This document shows positions 7,621 through 15,097 of a stretch of 17,012 nt of DNA, piece after piece. Source of the stretch: Sulfurovum sp. Its GTDB lineage: Bacteria; Campylobacterota; Campylobacteria; Campylobacterales; Sulfurovaceae. A model generated the notes under the pieces. That model was given only the letters and a program-made list of their open reading frames with translations. It ran no database searches and was not told the DNA's origin. The DNA is taken from the NCBI GenBank assembly GCA_020719895.1, contig DYPM01000004.1, positions 13,582 to 30,593 on the forward strand, read 5' to 3'. The position numbers were made by a program, and so were the translations under genes. Numbering within the stretch: position 1 is the stretch's first letter; each line of letters starts with the position of its first letter.

Positions 7621-9456
7621 CTACTCCATTGTTACTAAAAGTTGTTGGTCAGCCACTGTATCGTTGACTTTGACATTGATTGTTGCTATTTTTCCAGTTT
7701 TTGGAGCCAAAATATCAATCTCCATTTTCATTGCTTCAAGAATCATTAATTTTTCACCTTCTTGAACCTTATCGCCTGGATTTACAAGAATCTTCCATAC
7801 GCTACCTGGAGTTTCAGAGAGAATTTTTTCAGAGCCTGCTGCAGTTGCCATTGCTGTAGGAGCTGCGGCTTCAGCAACAGCGTTGATTTGCACTGGAGAT
7901 TCTACTTTTGTAACCATAGGTGTGATTTTTACATCTCCACCACCTTCTACTACCTGAACGCTATACGCTTTGCCATCTACTACAACTGTATAATTTCCTG
8001 CCATTGTTGTTTCTCCATTCGTATTATTTGTATTGTTTGTCTCATTTGTTTTATTTTTTCTCACCATAAGTGGCGACTCGCCCTTTAAGAACGCTATCCC
8101 TTTTTGATCACAAGATGCAGCGATAAAGATATTTTCATCACTTGTCTCAAGACCTTCTCTTTCAAGCACTTTTCTCCAGTGTGAAATTGATTTATGCGGA
8201 TCTCTGTCTGCAATATCTAATGGGTTTTCTGTGGTTGGTTCAAGTTTGAGTTTTTCGCCTGCGAGTTTGATGATTTCAGAATCTGCCTCTACAGGTGTTT
8301 TACCAAAATATCCAAGTACCATACGTCCATATCCTGGAGCTATCTGTTTCCATGGACCAAACATTACGTTTGCGTAGGCTTGTTGCCAGTAAAATTGGCT
8401 TACTGGCGTAACAGAAGTGCCATATCCACCACGCTCTACTACCTCTTTCATAGCAAAGATTACATCATCAAAGCGTTCGAGATCACCATTGTCTCTCATC
8501 ATTTGTGTATTTGCAGTCAATGCACCACCTGGCATTGGAGAGAATGGTATAAGCGGAGATACTTGTGTCGCTTCAGGTGGAATCATATAATCAGCTAAAC
8601 ACTCTTGAAGTCTCTCTTCGTATTTAAGAATTTTGGTTATTTCAAGATCTCCAAGATTGAAATTTGTACCTTTGGTCGCATGAAGCATAGTAAGAATATC
8701 AGGTTGTGAAGTACCACCGCTCACAGGGGATACAGCAAGGTCAATACCATTAGCACCAGCATCAAGTGCAGCAAGATATGCTGCTACTGAAACTCCAGCT
8801 GTTTCATGCGTGTGAAGTCTTAGATGTATATCTTCGCCCAAAAGTTTTCTTGCCATAGAAATCGTCTCGTAGACTTTATGTGGATTGGCTGTTCCCGAAG
8901 CGTCTTTGAAACAAACAGAATTAAACTGAATACCACCATCCAAGATATGTCGGAGTGTTTTTTCATAAAAAGGAACATCGTGGGCACCAACGCATCCTGG
9001 AGGAAGATCCATCATAGTAACGACCACTTCATGGTTCATACCGTATTTTTTGATACATTCTGAAGAGTGCATAAGGTTATTTACATCGTTTAGAGCATCA
9101 AAATTTCTTACTGTTGTCGTACCATGTTTTGCAAACATTTTTGCAAATAGATCAATCATTTCACGGCTACCAGTATCAAGCATTACAGTATTGATACCTC
9201 TTGAGAGAACTTGAAGATTTGCATCTTTGCCTACGATCTCTCTAAAGCCATCCATCATCTCAAAAGCATTCTCTTGAAGATAGAAAAAGAGTGATTGAAA
9301 TCTTGCACCGCCACCAAACTCAAAGTGAGTCAATCCTGCTTGTTTCGCCGCTTCTACTGCAGGGAAAAAATCATCCATAAGAACACGACCACCAAAGACA
9401 GATTGAAATCCATCTCTAAATGTGGTATCCATAATATCAATGTATTTTTTTGCCAT
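7621..9456 (-). CDS. oadA: biotin-dependent oxaloacetate decarboxylase alpha / pyruvate carboxylase B subunit
   Basis: This is the carboxyltransferase that moves CO2 between oxaloacetate/pyruvate and biotin. The N-terminal TIM barrel starts MDTTFRDGFQS (metal-ligand Asp), with CFKDASGTANP (candidate active-site Lys) and LRLHTHETAG (His-x-His metal ligands) further on. A PYC/OADA helical domain spans about residues 300-460. A Thr/Asn-rich linker (about 468-484) follows, then a biotinyl domain with EAMKMEID, where Lys577 is the biotinylation site. RDGFQS-VFGGRV differs from the RDAHQS-type motif of many OadA proteins and matches the Campylobacter PycB style as I remember it. The operon supplies beta and gamma pump subunits, favouring a decarboxylase pump; a separate biotin carboxylase elsewhere would make it a two-subunit pyruvate carboxylase. 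AAGGTTAAGGTAT precedes the ATG. Confidence 0.93.
   Translation of the reverse strand: MAKKYIDIMDTTFRDGFQSVFGGRVLMDDFFPAVEAAKQAGLTHFEFGGGARFQSLFFYLQENAFEMMDGFREIVGKDANLQVLSRGINTVMLDTGSREMIDLFAKMFAKHGTTTVRNFDALNDVNNLMHSSECIKKYGMNHEVVVTMMDLPPGCVGAHDVPFYEKTLRHILDGGIQFNSVCFKDASGTANPHKVYETISMARKLLGEDIHLRLHTHETAGVSVAAYLAALDAGANGIDLAVSPVSGGTSQPDILTMLHATKGTNFNLGDLEITKILKYEERLQECLADYMIPPEATQVSPLIPFSPMPGGALTANTQMMRDNGDLERFDDVIFAMKEVVERGGYGTSVTPVSQFYWQQAYANVMFGPWKQIAPGYGRMVLGYFGKTPVEADSEIIKLAGEKLKLEPTTENPLDIADRDPHKSISHWRKVLEREGLETSDENIFIAASCDQKGIAFLKGESPLMVRKNKTNETNNTNNTNGETTMAGNYTVVVDGKAYSVQVVEGGGDVKITPMVTKVESPVQINAVAEAAAPTAMATAAGSEKILSETPGSVWKILVNPGDKVQEGEKLMILEAMKMEIDILAPKTGKIATINVKVNDTVADQQLLVTME
8002..8016 (-). 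promoter_or_regulatory. internal ribosome binding site and ATG inside oadA
   Basis: GGAG (8016-8013), eight bases and an in-frame ATG (8004-8002) occur exactly where the Thr/Asn linker ends. Translation from here would give MAGNYTVVVDGKAY and the complete biotinyl domain, 127 residues ending at the oadA stop. The spacing is as good as at the neighbouring real starts. It could produce a free biotin carrier subunit in addition to the full-length fusion, or be a relic of two formerly separate genes. Confidence 0.45.
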
Positions 9457-9484
9457 ATACCTTAACCTTCTTGTTGATTTATTT

Positions 9485-9745
9485 TTATTTTTCTTTTCTA
9501 AACTCAGCTACTGCTGCAACAATCGCAGCGATTTTTGCAGATTCTTCTTTTTCGATAGATTGAAGAGTTTTGTCTTGATGAATCGTAATATTCTCATCTG
9601 CATCTTTGTCTGGAAAATACTTAAGAATAATCTTCTTTTGTAACTCTATCGCTTGGATAAGTATTAAAAGAAAAACATAAACTACACCCATACCAAGAAT
9701 CATAAACTTGATACTTTCGAGCAACTGATTGACTTCTGTTTCCAT
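9485..9745 (-). CDS. oadG: oxaloacetate decarboxylase gamma-like subunit
   Basis: The 86-residue protein has one N-terminal membrane span (about residues 13-35, FMILGMGVVYVFLLILIQAI) preceded by a short acidic segment. A cytoplasmic tail ends in a helical stretch (IAAIVAAVAEFRKEK). This is the build of OadG, the small anchor that assembles alpha and beta subunits of the Na+ pump; GMGVVYVFLL is typical of the family. It is the first gene of the oadG-oadA-oadB-pckA unit, 28 bases before oadA. AAGGTGAG before the ATG is a strong ribosome binding site. The 90 bases upstream (9746-9835) should hold the operon promoter; TAAAAT at 9799-9794 is a possible -10, without a clear -35. Confidence 0.85.
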   Translation of the reverse strand: METEVNQLLESIKFMILGMGVVYVFLLILIQAIELQKKIILKYFPDKDADENITIHQDKTLQSIEKEESAKIAAIVAAVAEFRKEK

Positions 9746-9835
9746 TTGTGTGTCTCACCTTATTGTTGTAGTGTTTGAATGTTAAATTGTTTGATTTTAG
9801 ACTACTTTTGCTTGCTTTTTGGTAAAAAGTAAAGA

Positions 9836-11218
9836 TTATCGTCGCTTTCGTTTACGATTACTTTTTTTTGTTTCTTTTTCGCCTTCAAGGTAATCTTGCA
9901 TCATCTCTTCTGCATCTTCCATCTCAAATCCAATCACCTCTAAACTATTTACTGGAGTGGTTTTGGCAAGGTGGGTAAGAAGTTTTTTGAGTAGTTCTTT
10001 GGTGTCAAATTCCTCTATGCCCTCAAGAAGTTTATCGGCTATTGGTTCAGCCTCAAGATGTTTGATGTAGGAGAGAATCTGTATCACGCGATTCTCCTCA
10101 GATGGAGAGTCGATAGAGATTGTAGCCAATTGCATATTTGCTCCAACCTCCTTTCTGATACGTTGCAACTCTTTAAACTCTTCGGTAGTGACTAATGTAA
10201 TGGCTTGTCCGCTTTTGCCAGCACGACCTGTTCGTCCAATGCGATGTACATAGCTTTGAGGATCAAAAGGAATGTGATAGTTGAAGACGTGAGTTACGTT
10301 TTTGACATCCAATCCGCGTGCGGCTACATCGGTTGCTACCATAATTTTTATCTCACCTCTTCGATAAGACTTGATCATGGACTCTCTTTCGTTTTGAACA
10401 AGATCTCCATGAATTCCCGCGGCACTAAATCCTAACGCTTGAAGATGTTCAGTGAGTCTATCTACTTCTCGTTTCATACGACAAAAGATGATACATTTGT
10501 CACTCTCTTCAGTCTCAAGAAGTCGTACAATCGCTTCGTCTCTTTGATTTTCTTTGATGACATAGTAACGTTGTTGGATGATATTGTTTGTTGCTTCTGT
10601 CTCACTCACTACAGAAATAAATCTTGGTTGATACAGAATTTCTTCGGCTAAATCTTTGATTGGTTCGGGTATCGTAGCAGAAAAAAGAAGCGTTTGTCTG
10701 TTTTGAGGAATGTATTGAAAAATCTCTTGAATATCGTCTAAAAATCCCATATCAAGCATCTCATCTGCTTCATCAAGAACTACAATTTCAGGATTAAATA
10801 CCTCTATTTTACCTTTTCGATAGAGATCTTTGAGCCTTCCTGGTGTAGCAACGACAATCTGAACACCTTTGTGTATCAATGCAATTTGTCTGCCGTAACC
10901 TACGCCACCGTACACTGTCAAAGTTCGTATTCCTGCAAATCTTCCCAAATGATAGAGCTCATCACTTACTTGTGTTGCGAGTTCTCTTGTGGGAGTAATC
11001 ACTAAAGCACGTTCAATCTCACCTTTGGCAATTTTGTCGATGATTGGTAACCCAAATGCGGCTGTTTTTCCCGTTCCAGTGTGAGCTTGTCCTACTATAT
11101 CGTTTCCTTGTGATATGAGAGGTATTGCCAATTCTTGTATTGGGCTTGGTTCTTTGAACCCTGCTGCTTTGATCCCTTTGAAGAGATCAGAATGAAAATC
11201 AAACTCTTTAAATGTCAT
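9836..11218 (-). CDS. DEAD-box ATP-dependent RNA helicase
   Basis: This is a cytoplasmic ATP-dependent RNA unwinding enzyme used in ribosome assembly or mRNA turnover, often cold-inducible. The helicase core is complete: Q motif (GFKEPSPIQELAIP), motif I AHTGTGKTAAF, Ia PTRELATQV, Ib TPGRLKD, II VLDEADEML, III FSATIP, IV IIFCRMKREV, V VATDVAARGLDV and VI YVHRIGRTGRAG. After the core (about residue 375) comes a helical region and a short Lys/Arg tail (KKSNRKRKRR) likely to contact RNA. The 460-residue length fits the RhlE/CsdA-like group; I cannot assign a precise paralogue name. GAAGGA is the ribosome binding site and may lie in a small hairpin (see 11226-11259). Confidence 0.95.
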   Translation of the reverse strand: MTFKEFDFHSDLFKGIKAAGFKEPSPIQELAIPLISQGNDIVGQAHTGTGKTAAFGLPIIDKIAKGEIERALVITPTRELATQVSDELYHLGRFAGIRTLTVYGGVGYGRQIALIHKGVQIVVATPGRLKDLYRKGKIEVFNPEIVVLDEADEMLDMGFLDDIQEIFQYIPQNRQTLLFSATIPEPIKDLAEEILYQPRFISVVSETEATNNIIQQRYYVIKENQRDEAIVRLLETEESDKCIIFCRMKREVDRLTEHLQALGFSAAGIHGDLVQNERESMIKSYRRGEIKIMVATDVAARGLDVKNVTHVFNYHIPFDPQSYVHRIGRTGRAGKSGQAITLVTTEEFKELQRIRKEVGANMQLATISIDSPSEENRVIQILSYIKHLEAEPIADKLLEGIEEFDTKELLKKLLTHLAKTTPVNSLEVIGFEMEDAEEMMQDYLEGEKETKKSNRKRKRR

Positions 11219-11225
11219 TTATTTC

Positions 11226-11259
11226 CTTCGTCGAAGCATAAAAAGCGTTGTGGCTTTTT
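11226..11259 (-). promoter_or_regulatory. hairpins in the leader of the DEAD-box helicase gene
   Basis: In the minus-strand leader a 7-bp stem AAAAAGC/GCTTTTT (11240-11259) is followed by CTTC-GAC-GAAG (11226-11236). The 3' arm of the second stem includes the AAG of the AAGGA ribosome binding site. Folding could modulate translation of the helicase, a plausible autoregulatory or temperature-sensitive switch. This is inference from base pairing only; the stems are short. Confidence 0.3.
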
Positions 11260-11299
11260 GGTTTGACATATGTTATGTTCTTTCCAGAAGTCTTCATTT

Positions 11300-11468
11300 A
11301 AAACTTCAAAAAAGTTTTTATCTTTCGCTTAATCACCGATGTTACGCACTCAAGCGAACAAGTCCGCTTGAGTGGTAGTGGCACAAGTTGTCCCTACAAT
11401 CTACTAAAGCTACGAAAAACGAGTTTTTCGAGATCTATAGAGGTTTTACGCACTTTTTTGCAAAAGTG
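11300..11468. repeat. cluster of inverted repeats in the spacer between the helicase and uppP
   Basis: The 261-base spacer 11219-11479 has no gene. Besides the leader hairpins it holds four perfect inverted repeats: AAAACTT/AAGTTTT (11300-11318), CACTCAAGCG/CGCTTGAGTG (11347-11374, 8-base loop), CGAAAAA/TTTTTCG (11413-11430) and CACTTTT/AAAAGTG (11451-11468). TTACGCACT occurs twice (11342-11350 and 11446-11454). The block 11424-11459 has a near-copy at 14054-14093. The content looks like debris of palindromic intergenic elements; the stem nearest the uppP stop could also serve in termination. Confidence 0.55.
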
Positions 11469-11479
11469 GTAAAGATTAG

Positions 11480-12247
11480 TTAAACAACAAAAAACCAAAA
11501 TGCAAGACCTACGAGAATACGGTAAATCCCAAAAGCAACAAACGTGTGGGTCTCCAAAAACCTAATCATCGCTTTAACAGTAAAAAAAGCCACCACAAAA
11601 GCCACACCAAATCCAATTGATAGTTGCGTGTAATCCTCCACAATCATCGTGCTACTGTTTTTGTAGAGATCATAAAATGTCGCGACAAACATCGTAGGAA
11701 CAGCGAGCAAAAAGGAGAACTCTGCTGCACTTTTTCGTTTGAGTCCCGCAAATATCCCACCGAGCATCGTCATACCTGATCTGCTTGTGCCTGGAACCAT
11801 AGAGATGCTTTGAAACAATCCAATTACAAACGACTCTTTGAGTGTCAACGCATCAATCGTTTTACCATCATCGTGTTGTTTATTGCGTCTAAAAAACTCG
11901 ACCAGTAAAAAAATCACTCCTCCGACTATCAGCATCACAGAGACTGTTTCGATACCAAAAAGCGATTTGATCATTTTGTAAAACAAAAAACCAAACACTG
12001 CTGTGGGCAAAAAGGCTACGATCACTTTTAGCCATAATGTATGATCAACTAAAAGTTTTTTGGCATAGATGAAGAGGACTGCCAAAATGCTTCCTAACTG
12101 TATCGATACTTCAAAAGCTTTATGTGCATCGGTTTGTTCAAGCCCCAAAAGCTTTGATACAAGTATCAAATGTCCCGTGCTTGATATCGGTAAAAACTCA
12201 GTAAGTCCTTCAACTGTACCTAAAATAATCGCATCTACTACGGTCAT
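11480..12247 (-). CDS. uppP: undecaprenyl-diphosphatase
   Basis: UppP is an inner-membrane enzyme that dephosphorylates undecaprenyl diphosphate to recycle the lipid carrier for peptidoglycan and other envelope polymers; overproduction gives bacitracin resistance. Signatures are EGLTEFLPISSTGHLI near the N-terminus, FEVSIQLGSILAV, and the active-site loop PGTSRSGMTMLGG in the middle, with about eight hydrophobic segments. Two adjacent ATGs are possible (12250 and 12247). AAGGA lies only two bases before the first and five before the second, so I choose the second (255 residues, normal length). The gene starts 13 bases after the ABC transporter stop, so the two are co-transcribed and UppP is probably translated by coupling. 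Confidence 0.96.
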   Translation of the reverse strand: MTVVDAIILGTVEGLTEFLPISSTGHLILVSKLLGLEQTDAHKAFEVSIQLGSILAVLFIYAKKLLVDHTLWLKVIVAFLPTAVFGFLFYKMIKSLFGIETVSVMLIVGGVIFLLVEFFRRNKQHDDGKTIDALTLKESFVIGLFQSISMVPGTSRSGMTMLGGIFAGLKRKSAAEFSFLLAVPTMFVATFYDLYKNSSTMIVEDYTQLSIGFGVAFVVAFFTVKAMIRFLETHTFVAFGIYRILVGLAFWFFVV

Positions 12248-12260
12248 CATGATCCTTTTT

Positions 12261-14030
12261 TTACTTCATCTTTGCGAAATAACTGTTCTCTTTTGCAAGT
12301 AACTCATTTGGAGTGCCACTGTCTATTAGCTCTCCATTCTCAAGAACAAATATCCTATCGGCATCTTGAATCGTAGAGAGCCTATGGGCGATCGTAATCA
12401 CGGTTTTGTTACTCAAAAATGCTTTGAGATCGTGAAAGAGTTTTGCTTCGGTGTGCACATCTAATGCTGAAGTGGATTCATCAAAAAGCACCACTTTTGG
12501 ATCGCTTAAAACCATACGAGCAATCGCCACACGTTGGCGTTGCCCTCCGCTGAGCTTGATGCCGTCTTTGCCGATCAAGGTATCTAAGCCATGAGTCAAT
12601 CCTTCAACCACTTCATCAAGCTGTGCGATTTTAAGTGCCTTGTGTATCGCTTCATCGCTACAATCTTTACCAAGAGTCAAATTGAAACGCATTGTATCAT
12701 TAAAGAGTTTAGGGTGTTGTAAGATCAGATGGACATTTTCTCTTATCGTAGAAAGTTTCAAGGATTTACAGGAAACATCTCCATACACTATCTCCCCTTC
12801 ATCTACTGCGTAAAATCCTACTAAAATATGTGCAAGGGTTGTTTTACCAGAACCACTCGCACCCACTATGGCTACTTTTGCACCGCTTGGAATTTGCATG
12901 GAGATATCTGTCAATATTGGCTTATCGCTATGATAAGCAAAAGAAAGATAAGACACGCTAATACCTACTGAATCAACGTCAACAAAAGGATTATGCGTTT
13001 GGACTACCGTTTTTTCTTGTTCTAATGCATAAAGAGCATTGATGCGTCCACATGCTGCTTTTGCTGTAGCAAGAACATATTGAAAATTGATCATATCTTG
13101 CGTCGGTGTCACCATAACCCAAAGGTAGGAAAAGATCGCCAACATCATACCCACCGAAAGATCAGAGTATGCCACCGCAAGAATGCTCACTGCTCTAAAA
13201 ATCTCATATCCACTTAAAAACACCAAATAGGAGTACTTCAATGCCGCATCGCTTTTGTAGTCAAATGCCACAGCATGGTGTTTGAGTGTGAGTGCTTTGG
13301 CTCTACTTTGCTCAAAGAAATAGGACTCTTTATTTGCAGCGCGTATCTGCCCAAAAAGCTCCAATGTCTCACTGAGTGCATCTTGAAACTGCTCTACTGC
13401 TTGATTTTGCTCTTTTTTAAGTACGCCGATATTACGTGCCATTTTAGCGGTGAAATAGACGACGATGGGATTGGTAATAAGAATAAAAAGTGCAAGCTCC
13501 CAGTGTATCCAAAGTAGTACCACAGAAGAAAAAAGCAGTGTAAGCACAGCGATAATGAGTTTGGAGATTGTCGTACTTACAAAACTATCTAACGTCTCCA
13601 CATCGGTGACCAGCTTAGAGGTTATCGCCCCTGTTCGCATCATCTCATACTCTTTGAGTGAAACATTTTGGAGATGCAAAAGCAAAGAGCATCTGAGCTT
13701 ATAGGCGATATCTTTGGAGATAGAGACAAAAATCTTACTTTGTGCTATCCCCAAAAACACACTTAACACCCGAAGTAGCAAGATAAGAAAAATGGTCAAA
13801 AGTACATACCCTTGTGTATCAGTTTGCCACACATTTCTACCCATCCATTCGGTAAAATATGCCGACTTACCCAACAAAAGCTCATCTACAAGTATCGGGA
13901 TAAGTAGCGGTATCACCACGATCATCATCGTAGCAACAAGAGCAATGAGATTGCCTATGATGAGTTCTTTTTTATGTGCAAATAGTTGTTTGAAAATACC
14001 ATCAACGGTACATTTTTGTAGTAATTCCAA
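12261..14030 (-). CDS. ABC transporter, fused permease and ATPase (exporter type)
   Basis: This is a half-size type IV exporter. Residues 1-320 hold about six membrane segments (for example IALVATMMIVVIPLLIPILV, YVLLTIFLILLLRVLSVFLG and LIIAVLTLLFSSVVLLW). Residues about 345-589 hold the ATPase: Walker A GASGSGKTT, Q-loop LILQHPKLF, signature KLSGGQRQR, Walker B VVLFDES and the H-loop IAHRLST. It should homodimerise and export a lipid, peptide or drug; the substrate cannot be read from sequence. Pairing with uppP hints at an envelope role. The start is TTG (14030-14028) with GGAG eight bases upstream; the first in-frame internal ATG would remove part of membrane segment 1, so TTG is preferred. 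Length is typical. Confidence 0.92.
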   Translation of the reverse strand: MELLQKCTVDGIFKQLFAHKKELIIGNLIALVATMMIVVIPLLIPILVDELLLGKSAYFTEWMGRNVWQTDTQGYVLLTIFLILLLRVLSVFLGIAQSKIFVSISKDIAYKLRCSLLLHLQNVSLKEYEMMRTGAITSKLVTDVETLDSFVSTTISKLIIAVLTLLFSSVVLLWIHWELALFILITNPIVVYFTAKMARNIGVLKKEQNQAVEQFQDALSETLELFGQIRAANKESYFFEQSRAKALTLKHHAVAFDYKSDAALKYSYLVFLSGYEIFRAVSILAVAYSDLSVGMMLAIFSYLWVMVTPTQDMINFQYVLATAKAACGRINALYALEQEKTVVQTHNPFVDVDSVGISVSYLSFAYHSDKPILTDISMQIPSGAKVAIVGASGSGKTTLAHILVGFYAVDEGEIVYGDVSCKSLKLSTIRENVHLILQHPKLFNDTMRFNLTLGKDCSDEAIHKALKIAQLDEVVEGLTHGLDTLIGKDGIKLSGGQRQRVAIARMVLSDPKVVLFDESTSALDVHTEAKLFHDLKAFLSNKTVITIAHRLSTIQDADRIFVLENGELIDSGTPNELLAKENSYFAKMK

Positions 14031-14053
14031 AGTAGTTTCTCCAAATGATTTTG

Positions 14054-14093
14054 TTTTTTCGAGATTTCATAGAGCTGACTTTACGCACTTTTT
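14054..14093. repeat. second copy of a degenerate intergenic repeat
   Basis: TTTTTCGAGAT, then TTCATAGAG, a five-base insertion and TTTACGCACTTTTT match the block at 11424-11459 apart from a few changes. Both copies are intergenic and lie 5' of minus-strand genes. It sits directly before the MITE-like element. The nature of the repeat is unknown; it could be an end of an unrecognised palindromic element. Confidence 0.45.
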
Positions 14094-14100
14094 ATTTTAT

Positions 14101-14211
14101 GGGAACCTCTAAAAACATAGATTGCTTCACTTCGTTCGCAATGACAAATCCCGTCATTGCGAGGCTTTGTAAAAGCCGAAGCAATCCAAAATATAGTTTT
14201 TAGAGATTCCC
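14101..14211. mobile_element. MITE-like palindromic element (111 bp)
   Basis: The ends are inverted repeats: GGGAACCTCTAAAAAC at the left, and the reverse complement of the right end reads GGGAATCTCTAAAAAC. Inside are nested stems: GATTGCTTC (14120-14128) with GAAGCAATC (14178-14186), CGCAATGAC (14137-14145) with GTCATTGCG (14153-14161), and GGCTTT (14163-14168) with AAAGCC (14172-14177). TTAT flanks both sides, consistent with a 4-bp target duplication. The right-hand TTAT contains the stop codon of the gene at 14212-15009. It encodes nothing. The termini resemble the outer end of the IS5 remnant at 15098, which suggests mobilisation in trans by that family. Confidence 0.72.
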
Positions 14212-15009
14212 TTATATTACTTTTTGAAATAAAATCACTTTGGTTTGAGAAGGTGATATATCGCCATTGTCACAAGAGGAATCGTAGGCAATGATGTAGA
14301 TTTCATCTCTTTCTTGAAGATAATTGTGTTCGCCGAATGTTGCGTAAGCAGTAGCACCGATAGAGATAAGTGCTTCTTTTGGATAGTTACACGCTTTGAG
14401 ATGTTCATAGATATTTTCTAATGGACCAAAGTCCTCTTGATGATTTATTTTATCAATCAGCCACATTTTAAGTTTGTCATAAAAGTAGCTGTATCCCAAA
14501 AGTGGTGCATCTATACCGTAAGGATGAAGTGTTCCGTTGCGTTTGACAAAAGAGCAGAGGCGGTAGTGATCCATAATGCCACCTTTTTCAAATTTGTCAA
14601 TTGTAATCCATTTGTCCCCGATTCCTTTGGAGTGTGTTCCCCATGATTTTTTTTCGGATATTTTTTTGGCTCCTTCTTTTCGTATAGTGCAGTCGTTGAA
14701 GGTGGTAAAGTGTTTGGCGATGAGATCTATCACTTGATGATTGTCATCATAGATAATTTCAAAATGTATCCCAATCTCTGGCTCAACTTGTGCATTTGCT
14801 TCATAGTTTGGGAGATGAAGTTCGTTTTTGTCGATAGGAAAAATGCCTAAAAATGTACTGTTGTTTGGAAGATAAAAAGGAAAAATTCCCTTTGGAGCAT
14901 CTGGTTCGGCAGTTTTGACATTTTTGAAATCCTCCAACTCTCCTGCTTGCTCCAAGTGTCGTGCAAAGTTTCCTGCAACGCCTATTCCAATCATAGAATA
15001 TAGCTTCAT
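14212..15009 (-). CDS. DUF5718-like protein, possibly of the fumarylacetoacetase fold
   Basis: The 265-residue protein starts MKLYSMIGIGVAGNFARHLEQAGELEDF, which I recall as the hallmark of DUF5718, a family of unknown function frequent in Campylobacterota. VEPEIGIHFEI, then FTTFNDCTIRK and KKSWGTHSKG, are reminiscent of the metal-binding strand and the ND...KS stretch of fumarylacetoacetate hydrolase-like enzymes; that link is inference. No signal peptide or membrane segment is seen. AAAGGT precedes the ATG. Its stop codon is part of the TTAT flank of the MITE-like element, so the element landed exactly at the 3' end without harming the frame. It may be upstream in the same transcript as the ABC transporter, though 181 bases of repeats intervene. 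Confidence 0.75.
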   Translation of the reverse strand: MKLYSMIGIGVAGNFARHLEQAGELEDFKNVKTAEPDAPKGIFPFYLPNNSTFLGIFPIDKNELHLPNYEANAQVEPEIGIHFEIIYDDNHQVIDLIAKHFTTFNDCTIRKEGAKKISEKKSWGTHSKGIGDKWITIDKFEKGGIMDHYRLCSFVKRNGTLHPYGIDAPLLGYSYFYDKLKMWLIDKINHQEDFGPLENIYEHLKACNYPKEALISIGATAYATFGEHNYLQERDEIYIIAYDSSCDNGDISPSQTKVILFQKVI

Positions 15010-15047
15010 TTTTGTGTTACCTTTTTTGAAAAATTAAAACCTATAGA

Positions 15048-15072
15048 CTCAAGTGATTTTGTCGTACTTGAG
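15048..15072. repeat. inverted repeat upstream of the DUF5718-like gene
   Basis: CTCAAGT (15048-15054) pairs with ACTTGAG (15066-15072) across an 11-base loop, about 40 bases upstream of the gene start. On the minus strand the adjoining GAGTCTATAGGTTTTA loosely resembles the repeat block at 11424-11459 (GAGATCTATAGAGGTTTTA). It may be an operator-like palindrome or another degenerate repeat copy. Confidence 0.3.
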
Positions 15073-15097
15073 CATTGATTAAGAGGATTTGATTATG

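Noticed and set aside
7619..7621. GTG start for oadB overlapping the oadA stop
   Set aside because: The ribosome binding site is only two bases away from it but five from the following ATG, which is therefore the better start.
11347..11374. 10-bp perfect hairpin considered as a tRNA arm, CRISPR repeat or phage attachment site
   Set aside because: There is no cloverleaf, no regularly spaced copies and no integrase or tRNA nearby. It fits an intergenic palindrome better.
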